DNA of 64,000 nucleotides from Leucobacter triazinivorans (GTDB taxonomy: Bacteria; Actinomycetota; Actinomycetes; Actinomycetales; Microbacteriaceae): positions 2,666,001 to 2,730,000 of the forward strand of contig NZ_CP035806.1 of assembly GCF_004208635.1 (NCBI RefSeq), in the 5' to 3' direction. This document shows, piece by piece, positions 21,305 to 32,006 of this stretch (its first letter is position 1; every line of letters starts with the position of its first letter). Made by a program: the position numbers and the translations under genes. The notes beneath the pieces were generated by a model, which saw only the letters and a program-made list of their open reading frames with translations, was not told where the DNA came from and did not search any database.

Positions 21305-24300
21305 ATGTTTGCACGCCGTGGAGCCCGAAGAGGCCTTGCCGCGATTCTCGTGTCGGCACTGGTGGCGGGGGGTGTGTTCCTGGGCGTCGGTACCGCATAC
21401 GCAGAGGAGCTGCCCGCCGAGCCGGCCGCGCAGGAGGTCGCGACGGGCGTTGAGCAGCCCGCCGCCCCGGATGAGCAGGCGGCCCCGGAACCCGTCGAGG
21501 AGGCGGCTCCGGCCCCGGAGCCCGCTGCGGAGCCCGCGGCGGGGCCCGTGGCGGAAGAGGAGCCGGCGGTCGAGGAGGATCCTGACGCTGCAGAGGGGGC
21601 GGAGGACTCGAGGGCCGAAAGTGATTCTCCGGCGCCGACAAATGAGCCCGCTGCGCAGGTTGCGCGCTCCGTGGGGCCGTCGGTGGAGGTTGTGGGTTCG
21701 GTGTCGGATCTGGATCCTGCGGGTGACACTGTGGTGACGGTGCGGGGTTCCGGGTTTTCGCCGGATACGCCTGGTGCTGCTGGGACGCGTCCGCCGCTGA
21801 TGGGTGTGTTCGGTGGCGTGTATGTGGTGTTTGGTTCGTTCTTGGAGGAGTGGCGGCCGTCGGAGGGTGTGTCTTCGTCTGCGCGGAGTGTTGTGTCGCA
21901 GAAGTGGGCGGTGCTCGCTGAGAACATGGCCGGGATCGGTGGTCCGGATGCTGGTGCGGTTGAGATGCGTGAGGATGGTTCGTTCGAGACGCAGTTGACG
22001 TTGCGGCAGGACGAGGCGAAGGCGTTGGCCGATGGCCGGTGGGGGATCTACACCTATTCGGGGAGCGGTGCGAAGGTCGCGTCGTTCGAGACGTACACTC
22101 CGGTGACGTTCGCCGACCCGGCTCCCGTGGGGCCGTCGGTGGAGGTTGTGGGTTCGGTGTCGGATCTGGATCCTGCGGGTGACACTGTGGTGACGGTGCG
22201 GGGTTCCGGGTTTTCGCCGGATACGCCTGGTGCTGCTGGGACGCGTCCGCCGCTGATGGGTGTGTTCGGTGGCGTGTATGTGGTGTTTGGTTCGTTCTTG
22301 GAGGAGTGGCGGCCGTCGGAGGGTGTGTCTTCGTCTGCGCGGAGTGTTGTGTCGCAGAAGTGGGCGGTGCTCGCTGAGAACATGGCCGGGATCGGTGGTC
22401 CGGATGCTGGTGCGGTTGAGATGCGTGAGGATGGTTCGTTCGAGACGCAGTTGACGTTGCGGCAGGACGAGGCGAAGGCGTTGGCCGATGGCCGGTGGGG
22501 GATCTACACCTATTCGGGGAGCGGTGCGAAGGTCGCGTCGTTCGAGACGTACACCCCGGTGACGTTCGCCGACCCGGCTCCGCCCACGTTCGAGCCGGAG
22601 CTCGAGGTGTTTCTCGCCGACGGGACGACCGAATACAGCGGCCAGGAAGTGAAGGAAGGCGACACGCTCGTCGTCAAGGGCTCGGGATTCGATCCCTTCG
22701 TCAATACGTGCCTGCCGGGGGTCATGAGCTGCGAGCTCGGTGGCATCGGAATCCCGATTCCTGCCGACAAGCCGCAGGGCACGTTCGCAGTGTTCGGGCA
22801 CTTCGCCGAGAACTGGCGCCCCTCGAACGGGGTCAGCTCGGACCAGCGCAAGATGGATAGCAGCAATCGGGCCTGGGCGCTGGCGGAGGAGACGCTGGAG
22901 AACGACGTGCCCGTGGCATACCGGGACGTGATCCGGAGCGAATGGGTGGAGCTGGATCCCGCAACCGGATCGTTCACCTGGACGGTGACGCTGAAGGAGC
23001 CCGCGGATCTCGTCGACGACGGGCGTTTCGGGATCTACACCTACGCCGGTGGCGTGAGCTCCCGGAATGCCGACCACGAGTTGGCGGTACTCCTCAACTT
23101 CGCGGGGAAGGATCGTTCCGGCGAGACGGATCCAGAGGTCGCCGAGGGCGACTTGAGCTGGGGAATCAAGGAGAGCTTCCGCACGTACGTGGAAGGCGGT
23201 GCGGGTGGCGCCATAACTCTGCTTGGGGCTGCGGAGCGCGCCTCCAACGGCACGTTCGGCTTCCCGCAGATCGCGGGGGGCACCTGGGATCCGAAGACCC
23301 GAACCGGAGAGGTGCGGTACGCCGGTGGCGTCGGATTCAGCGGCCACGGCGGAGGCCTGGCGCTCACGATCGCCGATCCGAAGATCACGGTCACCAGTGC
23401 GACGCGGGCGGTGCTCTACGCCAAGGTCGACAACTCGCTTCTCCCGATCGCCGACATCGATCTCGGCGCGGCGACCCGTAGCGGCACGGCTGGCGCTGTC
23501 ACCTGGACCGGTGCCCTCTCGACGCTGCGGGCGGAGGCCGTCGACGCGTTCTTGGGCTTCTATCCCGCGGGGACTGCACTCGATCCGGTGACCTTCACGG
23601 TCGGAGCGGCGAGCGACGCCGAGCCGACGAAGCCTGTCACGCCGACTCCCCAGCCGACTCCCCAGCCCAAGCCCGAGCCGAAGCCCATCCCGGTGGATCC
23701 GTCGCGCCCGGGCGCTCAGCAGGCGGGATCGCTCACCTGGGGCGTGTCGTCGGCGTTCGCGAGCTACGCGACGGGCGCGATCGCGAAGGGCGGCGTCGTG
23801 CCGAACGGCGTCGGCGGCGGACCCGGCGGGTACGTCTTCCCGCAGGCCGGCAGCAGCTGGAACGCAACGTCCCAGACCGGCACCGTGCGGTACTCGGGAG
23901 TGGTGACCTTCACCGGTCACAACGGCCTGCTGAACGAGACGTTCGCGAACCCGGTCGTCACGGTGACGAGCGCGACCACGGGCTCCATCTCCGCCGGCGG
24001 CCACACCTTCGGGCTCGACCTCGGTGCGGCGAGCAAGTCGGTGGGCGCCAACGGTGAGGTGACCTGGAGCGGCGTGCCCGTGTCGGGAGCCATCTGCGGC
24101 GGCGGCTCGACCGGCGGCTCCACCGGGTCGGGCTGCTTCGCGGCCGATCCGGCGACCTTCACCGTCGGCGCCGCGGGCGGCGTCGGCGGCGGCGCGGCTG
24201 CGGTCACGTCCCAGTTCGGGCAGAAGCGCACACCCGCTGCAGCTCCTCCCGCCACCGCCGGCATCACCGTGATCACGCCGGAGGAAGAGCTCGTGCCCGG

Positions 24301-24736
24301 CGGCGAGATCGAGCTCCGGGCGTCCGGGTTCGAGCCCGATGAGCGGGACATCCTCGTGGTGCTGTACTCGGATCCCATCGTGCTCGACGATTCGGCGGGT
24401 GCCGATGCGAACGGCGATGTGCGTTGGATCGGCACCCTGCCGGAGGATCTCGAGCCGGGGCAGCACACGATCACGCTGCAGGGCAGCGTCAATGCCGGTA
24501 AGGTCATCACCGTGCTCGATTCGACGGATGCCGATACCCAGCAGGACGAGACGACCGAGATCTCGGTCGAAGAGGCGCAGACTGCGCAGGGGCAGGCGGT
24601 CGCCGCCGGACCCGCGGAGAACTCCTCCGTGCCCGTGTGGGTCTGGTGGATCGCGGCGCTCGCGCTGCTGGCCGCCGCCGGTGCCACCAGCGGACTCGTC
24701 GTCGCCCAGCGCCGCGCCAATGGAGGGGACTCCTGA
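21305..24736 (+). CDS. htaA: Large surface haem-binding protein with HtaA domains
   Basis: This 1143-residue exported protein has a signal peptide (MFARRGARRGLAAILVSALV, cleavage near AYAEE), an acidic Pro/Ala/Glu linker to residue about 120, and two nearly identical 152-residue repeats (123-274, 275-426). A diverged third copy follows (about 427-600), then two HtaA domains (about 616-775 and 808-960), an Ig-like segment and a C-terminal transmembrane helix (VPVWVWWIAALALL). Both HtaA domains keep the Tyr after SF and the GH motif (SFRTY with GFSGHGG; SFASY with TFTGHNG), matching haem ligands described for HtaA. It should present haem to HmuT. AAGGAG and a DtxR box lie upstream. Confidence 0.85.
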   Translation: MFARRGARRGLAAILVSALVAGGVFLGVGTAYAEELPAEPAAQEVATGVEQPAAPDEQAAPEPVEEAAPAPEPAAEPAAGPVAEEEPAVEEDPDAAEGAEDSRAESDSPAPTNEPAAQVARSVGPSVEVVGSVSDLDPAGDTVVTVRGSGFSPDTPGAAGTRPPLMGVFGGVYVVFGSFLEEWRPSEGVSSSARSVVSQKWAVLAENMAGIGGPDAGAVEMREDGSFETQLTLRQDEAKALADGRWGIYTYSGSGAKVASFETYTPVTFADPAPVGPSVEVVGSVSDLDPAGDTVVTVRGSGFSPDTPGAAGTRPPLMGVFGGVYVVFGSFLEEWRPSEGVSSSARSVVSQKWAVLAENMAGIGGPDAGAVEMREDGSFETQLTLRQDEAKALADGRWGIYTYSGSGAKVASFETYTPVTFADPAPPTFEPELEVFLADGTTEYSGQEVKEGDTLVVKGSGFDPFVNTCLPGVMSCELGGIGIPIPADKPQGTFAVFGHFAENWRPSNGVSSDQRKMDSSNRAWALAEETLENDVPVAYRDVIRSEWVELDPATGSFTWTVTLKEPADLVDDGRFGIYTYAGGVSSRNADHELAVLLNFAGKDRSGETDPEVAEGDLSWGIKESFRTYVEGGAGGAITLLGAAERASNGTFGFPQIAGGTWDPKTRTGEVRYAGGVGFSGHGGGLALTIADPKITVTSATRAVLYAKVDNSLLPIADIDLGAATRSGTAGAVTWTGALSTLRAEAVDAFLGFYPAGTALDPVTFTVGAASDAEPTKPVTPTPQPTPQPKPEPKPIPVDPSRPGAQQAGSLTWGVSSAFASYATGAIAKGGVVPNGVGGGPGGYVFPQAGSSWNATSQTGTVRYSGVVTFTGHNGLLNETFANPVVTVTSATTGSISAGGHTFGLDLGAASKSVGANGEVTWSGVPVSGAICGGGSTGGSTGSGCFAADPATFTVGAAGGVGGGAAAVTSQFGQKRTPAAAPPATAGITVITPEEELVPGGEIELRASGFEPDERDILVVLYSDPIVLDDSAGADANGDVRWIGTLPEDLEPGQHTITLQGSVNAGKVITVLDSTDADTQQDETTEISVEEAQTAQGQAVAAGPAENSSVPVWVWWIAALALLAAAGATSGLVVAQRRANGGDS
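21671..22582 (+). repeat. Two nearly identical 456-bp in-frame repeats in htaA
   Basis: The segment 21671-22126 is repeated directly at 22127-22582 with one difference seen by eye (ACACTC against ACACCC near the end). Codons in the repeats favour G- or T-ending forms (GGT, TCG, GTG, GCG, CCT, GCT), unlike the C-rich third positions of the rest of the gene. The next 500 bp encode a diverged copy with normal codon use. Confidence 0.9.
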
Positions 24737-25629
24737 TGGCGCGACGCATGCGCGGCGCCGTCGCTGCAGTCTCCGTGCTCGGGGCCGCGCTTCTCGCGGC
24801 CCCGACCGCGGCGACCGCGACCTCTAGCGCGGCGCCGACCTCCGTTCCGTTCGCGGCCGAGGCCGCCGGTGAGTGCGTCGTCGAGTCCGCTCAGTTGAAC
24901 TGGGGCATCAAGGAGAGCTTCCGCTCCTACATCAGCGGGAGCATCGCGAACGGCGATTGGACCACGAGCGACGACATGCGCTATGAGACGCCGTCGTTCA
25001 TCTGGACCGAGAGCGAGGGCGCCATCGCCCCGGATCTCAGCGGGGGGAGCATCCTCTTCACGGGCGCGGTGCAGTTCACCGGGCACGACGGTGCGCTCGA
25101 GTTCGATCTCGCCGACCCCGGCATCGAATTCGAGGACGAGCGCACCGCGTATCTGCTGGTGCGGATCGGCGCGACCGATGCGGCCGCGGAGGGCGGCACC
25201 GTGGAGAGCGAGCTCGTTCGGGCGGCGAAGATCGATCTCGCGGGCGTCACGGAGGCGAGTGGCGCTCGGCTCGACATCGACGGGGCGGTGCCGGTGCTCA
25301 CATCCGAGGGCGCGGCCGCGTTCAACGGAGAGTACGGCAGCTATGTCTCTGGCGACGAACTCGATCCGATCGTGCTGACCGCGACGGTCGGCGGATGCTC
25401 GCTGAGCCCCTCTGCGCCGACGGCCGAAGGGACGCCCACCGAGGAGCAGCCCGCCGCCGAGGAGGCCGCTCCGATCTCCGCACCCGAGCAGAGCATCCCC
25501 TGGCTGCCGATCGGGATCGGCGCGGTGGCGCTGCTCGTGATCGGAGTCACCGGCGGCATGCTCATCGCGGGACGTGGCCGCACGCGCGGCGCAGCGGATC
25601 CCGAGAACGCGGACACCCCGTCCGAGTAG
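24736..25629 (+). CDS. Second HtaA-domain membrane-anchored haem-binding protein
   Basis: This 297-residue protein has a signal peptide (ending near ATATS), one HtaA domain (about residues 50-215) and an Ala/Glu/Pro linker. A C-terminal transmembrane helix (WLPIGIGAVALLVIGVTGG) with a short basic tail follows. The HtaA domain carries SFRSY and QFTGHDG, the same candidate haem ligands as in the neighbouring protein. Its ATG overlaps the htaA stop (TGATG), so it is translationally coupled and shares the DtxR-controlled promoter. It resembles HtaB/HtaC-type relay proteins of corynebacteria. Confidence 0.83.
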   Translation: MARRMRGAVAAVSVLGAALLAAPTAATATSSAAPTSVPFAAEAAGECVVESAQLNWGIKESFRSYISGSIANGDWTTSDDMRYETPSFIWTESEGAIAPDLSGGSILFTGAVQFTGHDGALEFDLADPGIEFEDERTAYLLVRIGATDAAAEGGTVESELVRAAKIDLAGVTEASGARLDIDGAVPVLTSEGAAAFNGEYGSYVSGDELDPIVLTATVGGCSLSPSAPTAEGTPTEEQPAAEEAAPISAPEQSIPWLPIGIGAVALLVIGVTGGMLIAGRGRTRGAADPENADTPSE

Positions 25630-25759
25630 CCTCGGCCGGGCGCGCACGGAGGCGCCGGCACCCGGCCACGGGTGCCGCCGCCTCGGCCGCCTCGGATGCC
25701 GGCCGCCGCCTCCGCCCCGCACCCGGCGGCCGGCGGGCGGAGCCGCGCCGAACGATCCC

Positions 25760-26575
25760 TCAGCCGCGGCGCGGCAGCACGATTCCCGCCCCGGTCACCG
25801 GGTGCGGGATCACTTCGACCGGGGTCCGGTAGACCTCGCTCACGATGTCTGCGGTGAGCACCCGATCCGGCGCGTCGCAGGCGACGATCCGTCCGTCTTG
25901 CAGCAGCGCGATGCGGTCCGCGAACGCCCCGGCGAGGTTGAGATCGTGGAGCACGACGATCACGGCGTCGCCGGCGCGGGCTCGATCCCGGGCGATGCCG
26001 AGCACCGCCTCCTGATGCCCCAGATCCAGAGCCGCCGTGGGCTCGTCGAGCATCAGCACGCCGGTGCGGCCCGCCAGTACGCGGGCGAATGCCGCTCGGG
26101 CCCGCTCGCCGCCCGAGAGCGACGGCACGCGCCGGTTGCCGAGGTGGGCGACATCGGCCGCGCGGATCGATTCGGCAATGGCCTCGTTGTCGTCGTCCTC
26201 GAGCGGGGTGCGCCGCCAGGGCGCGCGCCCCATCTCGACCACCTGGTGCACGGTGAACGGGAAGAGCAGCTGATTGTCCTGCAGCAGAACGCTGCGCCGC
26301 CGCGACAGCTCCGACAGCGACCACTCCGCGATGCGTCGACCGCCGAAGAAGACTTCGCCGCGATCCGGAACCGTGTCTCCGGAGAGCAGGTTCAGCAGGG
26401 TCGACTTGCCGGCACCGTTCGGGCCGAGCAGCGCGAGCACCTCTCCCGCGCGCACGTCGAGCGAGACCGCGTCGAGCAGCGCGCGGCCGCCGCGCTCGAC
26501 GACGACCGAATCGGCGCTGCAGACGACGGTGCCCGGGGTGGCCCGCTCGGGCAGCACGAAGTGCCGGGCGGCCAT
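25760..26575 (-). CDS. hmuV: Haem ABC transporter ATP-binding protein
   Basis: This 271-residue ABC ATPase has Walker A GPNGAGKST, a signature LSGGERARAAFARVL, Walker B VLMLDEPTAALDLGHQ and a switch His (VLHDLNLA), typical of HmuV/FecE-type ATPases. Its ATG overlaps the hmuU stop by one base (TGATG on the minus strand). It powers haem import through HmuU. The downstream gap to the convergent HtaA gene (25630-25759) is GC-rich, with short hairpins such as GCACCC/GGGTGC, and holds no gene. Confidence 0.92.
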   Translation of the reverse strand: MAARHFVLPERATPGTVVCSADSVVVERGGRALLDAVSLDVRAGEVLALLGPNGAGKSTLLNLLSGDTVPDRGEVFFGGRRIAEWSLSELSRRRSVLLQDNQLLFPFTVHQVVEMGRAPWRRTPLEDDDNEAIAESIRAADVAHLGNRRVPSLSGGERARAAFARVLAGRTGVLMLDEPTAALDLGHQEAVLGIARDRARAGDAVIVVLHDLNLAGAFADRIALLQDGRIVACDAPDRVLTADIVSEVYRTPVEVIPHPVTGAGIVLPRRG

Positions 26576-27663
26576 CAGCCCCACCCCCCGGAGCGCTTGC
26601 GGGTGCGTCGCAGCAGCCAGAAGAAGAACGGTCCGCCCACCAGTGCGGTGAGCATGCCGATCGGCATGTCTGCGTTGGGCACCATCGTGCGCGCGGCGAG
26701 GTCGGCGAGGGTGAGCAGCAGTGCGCCGCCGAGCGCCGAGGCGGTCACGAGGGGCAGGTGCGCGGGTCCGAGCATCATGCGCATGAGATGCGGGATCACG
26801 AGACCGACGAACGCGATGATGCCCGCGAACGCGACGGCGGCGCCGGTGAGCAGCGCCACGACGAAGATCATCGTGATGCGCAGCACCTCGACATTGACCC
26901 CCAGGTGGCGGGCGTTGCGCTCGCCCAGCGAGAGCAGATCGAGCTTGCGCGCAGCGAGATAGGCGGCGCACAGCCCGACGGCGACGACCGGCGCCACGAT
27001 GAGCACTTGCGACCATCGGCTGCCCGCCAGACTGCCGAGCTGCCAGAACACGATCTGCTCGCGCGACTGGGTATCCCCGAGGAAGGTGAGGAGGGCGATG
27101 GCGGCCCCTGCGATGGCGTTGACCGCGATGCCGGTGAGCACGAGCGTCACCACCTCGGTGCGGCCCTCGGCGCGACTCATGCCGTAGACGAGCAGCGTGG
27201 CGCTCAGCCCTGCGGCGAAGGCGAGCACGGCGGTCGTCCACTCGCCGAAGAGGGTGAGCCCGAAGACGATCGCGAGGCCTGCGCCGACGGCGGCGCCCGA
27301 GGACACACCGATCACACCGGGCTCGGCGAGGGGGTTGCCGAAGATGGCCTGCATGAGCAGGCCCGCGACCGCAAGGCCGGCCCCGACGAGCGCTGCCATC
27401 GCCACTCGGGGGAAGCGGATCGCCCACAGCGTGGCATCCCCGGTCGGATGCGTCGGCATCGGCAGCCAGTCGATCCCCACCCGGTGCAGCAGCGATCCGA
27501 GCACCTCTTGAGGCGGGATCGCCAGCTGCCCGGTGCCGGCCGACACGACGACGGAGGCGACGAGCGAGATCGTGAGCGCGGTGAAGAGCACGGTCTTCGC
27601 CGCCGAATGACGGGAGACGGTCGTGGGTGGGGGAGCGGTCATGCGGGTTGAGGTCGCCTTCAT
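26575..27663 (-). CDS. hmuU: Haem ABC transporter permease (FecCD family)
   Basis: This 362-residue polytopic protein is of the FecCD family. It has RFPRVAMAALVGAGLAVAGLLMQAIFGNPLAEPGVIGVSSGAAVGAGLAI near residues 80-130 and GIIAFVGLVIPHLMRMMLGP near 285, both diagnostic. It forms the membrane channel for haem with HmuV. The start is ATG 27663, with ATG 27642 as an alternative. It is divergent from hmuT and shares with it the DtxR-box region at 27742. Confidence 0.92.
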   Translation of the reverse strand: MKATSTRMTAPPPTTVSRHSAAKTVLFTALTISLVASVVVSAGTGQLAIPPQEVLGSLLHRVGIDWLPMPTHPTGDATLWAIRFPRVAMAALVGAGLAVAGLLMQAIFGNPLAEPGVIGVSSGAAVGAGLAIVFGLTLFGEWTTAVLAFAAGLSATLLVYGMSRAEGRTEVVTLVLTGIAVNAIAGAAIALLTFLGDTQSREQIVFWQLGSLAGSRWSQVLIVAPVVAVGLCAAYLAARKLDLLSLGERNARHLGVNVEVLRITMIFVVALLTGAAVAFAGIIAFVGLVIPHLMRMMLGPAHLPLVTASALGGALLLTLADLAARTMVPNADMPIGMLTALVGGPFFFWLLRRTRKRSGGWG

Positions 27664-27741
27664 GCTGGTGGGCCGTGAGCGGAGCTCGATCGGCGCGGCG
27701 ATGTGCTGGATCTTCGAAGTCCGAGAATCATCCTACCTTTG

Positions 27742-27760
27742 TTGGGGTAGGCTAAGCGGG
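27742..27760. promoter_or_regulatory. DtxR/IdeR iron box between hmuU and hmuT
   Basis: The 19-mer TTGGGGTAGGCTAAGCGGG matches about 13 of 19 positions of the DtxR consensus, with an intact TAGGCTAA core. It contains a TAGGCT (27748-27753) usable as the hmuT -10. On the other strand a TAGGAT -10 (27730-27735) faces hmuU, so one operator could close both divergent promoters. Confidence 0.6.
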
Positions 27761-27789
27761 GTGAACATCTGACGAAAGGGGCATGCTCC

Positions 27790-28908
27790 GTGTCACTGGG
27801 ACGCGCACGCAGGGGAGTGGGCCTGGCGCTCCTGGCGCTCGTGGGGATGAGCCTGGTGGGGTGCCAGACGGCCGCCGAGTCCGACGAGCGCGCGGCCGCC
27901 GCAGCGATCGACCTGCCCCCGCTGAGCGAAGTGACGCCGCTCGAGGATCCGCGTGCCTACGAGGGCCCGACCACCGCCGTCGTCGGCGGCCCGAGCATCC
28001 CTCCGCTCGCCGAGGCGCCGCGGCCCGAGCTGCCGGTGACGGTCGCGTCGCGGGATCGGGGCGCAGAGACCGACGTGGTCGTCTCCGACGTATCCCGCAT
28101 CGTGCCGCTGTCGCTCAGCGGCTCGATCGGCGAGCTGGTGCACGCCTTCGGCCTCTCCGGCAACATCGTCGGCCGCGACGTCTCCACCGCGTTCCCGGGA
28201 TCGGAGGAGATCCCGGTGGTTACCCGGGACGGGCACTCCATCGATGCGGAGGGCGTCCTCGCGCTCAACCCCTCGGTGATCATCACCGACGGCAGCATCG
28301 GTCCCACCGACGTGGTGCTGCAGCTGCGCGACGCCGGGATCCCGGTCGTCACCGTCGATCGCGCGATCGACGCCGAGACCAGTTACGCGACCGTGCAGCA
28401 GGTCGCCGACGCGCTCGGCATCGGGGCCGCGGCCCCGGCGGTCGTCGACACGATGCGGCAGGCCATCGCCGACACCGAGGCCGAGGTGCAGCAGCTGCTC
28501 CCGGAGGACGAGTCGAAGCTGCCTCGCGTCGCGTTCCTGTACACGCGCGGCACCGCAGGCATCTTCTATCTCTTCGGCGAGGGCAGCGGTGTCGACAGCC
28601 TGATCCGGTCCATCGGCGCGATCGACGTCGCCGAGGAGATCGGCTGGGTCGGCGAGAAGCCGATGACCGAGGAAGCGCTGATCGGCATGGATCCGGACAT
28701 CATCCTCGTGATGACGAAGGGGCTCGAGAGCGCCGGGGGCGTCGACGGGCTGCTCGCCGCGCAGCCGAGCATCGCCCTGACGGCGGCCGGCGAGCACCGG
28801 CGCATCATCGACGTGGACGACACGGTGCTCTTCGCCGGTGGCACCCGCATCCCCGACGTGATCGACGGTCTCGCCCGCGCGGTGTATGCGCCCGAGTCGC
28901 TCCGGTGA
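27790..28908 (+). CDS. hmuT: Haem-binding lipoprotein of ABC transporter
   Basis: This 372-residue protein has a lipoprotein signal with lipobox LVGC (Cys25) and two periplasmic-binding-protein type III lobes. The first lobe shows RIVPLSLSGSIGELVHAFGLSGNIVGRDVST and the second KLPRVAFLYTRGTAGIFYLFGEGSGVDSLIRSIG, as in HmuT. An unusually long linker (residues 26-70) follows the lipobox. The start is the GTG at 27790; an ATG at 27783 is out of frame. It delivers haem to HmuU/HmuV, and its promoter overlaps a DtxR box. Confidence 0.9.
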   Translation: MSLGRARRGVGLALLALVGMSLVGCQTAAESDERAAAAAIDLPPLSEVTPLEDPRAYEGPTTAVVGGPSIPPLAEAPRPELPVTVASRDRGAETDVVVSDVSRIVPLSLSGSIGELVHAFGLSGNIVGRDVSTAFPGSEEIPVVTRDGHSIDAEGVLALNPSVIITDGSIGPTDVVLQLRDAGIPVVTVDRAIDAETSYATVQQVADALGIGAAAPAVVDTMRQAIADTEAEVQQLLPEDESKLPRVAFLYTRGTAGIFYLFGEGSGVDSLIRSIGAIDVAEEIGWVGEKPMTEEALIGMDPDIILVMTKGLESAGGVDGLLAAQPSIALTAAGEHRRIIDVDDTVLFAGGTRIPDVIDGLARAVYAPESLR

Positions 28909-29025
28909 CGCGCCGGCGGAGCGCGTCGGGCCGTCGAACCTGTCATCGTTCTGGCAGGAGGCGCCGTGTAACCTATTCGGAGTATCGCCCGGGCGGCGAT
29001 CGTCGGGCGACGACAGGGAGATGAC

Positions 29026-29802
29026 GTGGGGCAGACCGCAGTGCGCACCGCCGAGCGCCTCGACAGCCGCCAGGCCCACCCGCGGGACCGCTTCGACGAG
29101 GTGCCGCGCAGCGGTCGGGTCGGTGCGCACCGCTTCACTGCCCGCCCGCGCTACGTCTGGCAGTACGTGGTCGCCGCGCTGCTCGGCTTCGCGCTGCTGA
29201 CGACCTTCGGGATCCTCGCCGTGCACAGCATTGGCGCGGCCGGAAAGCTCCCGACGAGCAGCCCGTCGGAGGGGGCTGCGACATCTGACGCGCCGCAGCC
29301 CGAACTGAACCCGGACGCCACGGTCGCTGTGCTGAACGGCACCCCGACCCCCAACCTCGCCACAGCCGTCGACCAGCTCATCACGAGCGAGGAATGGGGG
29401 CAGATCCGTTTCTCGGGCAGCGCTGCGGAGTCCGACGTGGCGATCTCGGCCGTGTTCTACTCCGACGAGGCGGACGCGGCGGCGGCGGCGGGCCTTGCGG
29501 CGAAGCTGGGCGGGATCTCCACCTACATCACCGAGGACTACGCGGCCTACGAGGTGCAGCTCGTCGTGCTGATCGGCGCCGACTATCAGGGGCCCGGGCT
29601 CGAAGAGGCCCAAGCGATCACCGATGCGGCGGCTGAAGCGCCGTCGACCGACGACACGGACGCTGCGGCTCCGGCCATCGATCCCGCCACCGGGTACGAG
29701 ATCGATCCGGCCACGGGGTGGCCCATCGACCCCGCGAGCGGATGGCCGATCGACCCCGCGACGGGGGCGCCCGTGGATCCCGCAACGCTGCCGGCGTCCT
29801 GA
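29026..29802 (+). CDS. Membrane protein with LytR_C domain and octapeptide repeats
   Basis: This 258-residue protein has a 42-residue cytoplasmic N terminus, one transmembrane segment ([20 protein letters not shown], about 46-65) and an extracellular LytR_C-type domain ([13 protein letters not shown] onward, about 95-185). The C-terminal tail has roughly five repeats of the type [18 protein letters not shown] precedes the GTG start. LytR_C domains accompany cell-envelope proteins; the function here is unknown. It lies just before the CIRCE-controlled groEL but in a separate transcription unit. Confidence 0.75.
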   Translation: MGQTAVRTAERLDSRQAHPRDRFDEVPRSGRVGAHRFTARPRYVWQYVVAALLGFALLTTFGILAVHSIGAAGKLPTSSPSEGAATSDAPQPELNPDATVAVLNGTPTPNLATAVDQLITSEEWGQIRFSGSAAESDVAISAVFYSDEADAAAAAGLAAKLGGISTYITEDYAAYEVQLVVLIGADYQGPGLEEAQAITDAAAEAPSTDDTDAAAPAIDPATGYEIDPATGWPIDPASGWPIDPATGAPVDPATLPAS

Positions 29803-29849
29803 GCAGCGCGACGAGGATCCTCCGTGTTCGCTCTTCGCGAGCGCATCTG

Positions 29850-29876
29850 CTTGCACTCGCGGTGCCTGAGTGCCAA
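29850..29876. promoter_or_regulatory. Degenerate CIRCE element
   Basis: CTTGCACTC, nine bases and GAGTGCCAA follow the 9-N9-9 layout of CIRCE, with two arm mismatches. It precedes the better copy at 29885 by 35 bp and may be a second HrcA site. Confidence 0.5.
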
Positions 29877-29884
29877 GATTGGTG

Positions 29885-31605
<1,721 letters not shown>

Positions 31606-31681
31606 GCCCTCGCACCGCTGAGGCGCAGCGGCGCTGAGTCCCAGCGCAGTTGCGGCGCAGCGCCGCTGAGTCCCAGCCCAG

Positions 31682-31720
31682 CAGGGGCCGTACCTTCGGG
31701 TGCGGCCCCTGTTTGCGTTT
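31682..31720 (+). terminator. Terminator after groEL
   Basis: CAGGGGCCGTACC, loop TTCG and GGTGCGGCCCCTG form a 13-bp stem with one G-T pair, followed by TTTGCGTTT. Between groEL and this hairpin (31612-31680) a segment built on GCGCAGCGGCGCTGAGTCCCAGC occurs twice in slightly different form. Confidence 0.8.
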
Positions 31721-31751
31721 CCGCGCCTCACCCCACTTTCCGCCGCCCACC

Positions 31752-31831
31752 GTGCAGGAGATCACCCGAGGAGCGGACGTAAACGCGGTGAAACGTCCGA
31801 ACGACGGGTGATGTCCTGTACGACGGGCGTG
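31752..31831. repeat. 80-bp nested-palindrome repeat, left copy
   Basis: Outer arms CAGGAGATCACCCG and CGGGTGATGTCCTG pair with one mismatch. Inner arms CGGACGT and ACGTCCG are perfect. It is about 85 percent identical by eye to the copy at 32828-32907, in the same orientation, and the pair brackets the DUF559 gene. The rest of the 401-bp gap between groEL and that gene shows nothing else besides the terminator. Confidence 0.85.
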
Positions 31832-32006
31832 CTGGGTCGACGGGCGCGGATGAGCGACGAGCACCAGCGAAGAGAGGCGAGATGGGCGGGAAGCGGGCAG
31901 GAGCATCGATCGCTCACAAATAGGATGAATCCGTGGAGGTGCGGGATCCCTCCACAGATCGCGGGAAACCCGCGCGCAGGGGCGGCGAGTCGGAGACGAT
32001 AGCCGC

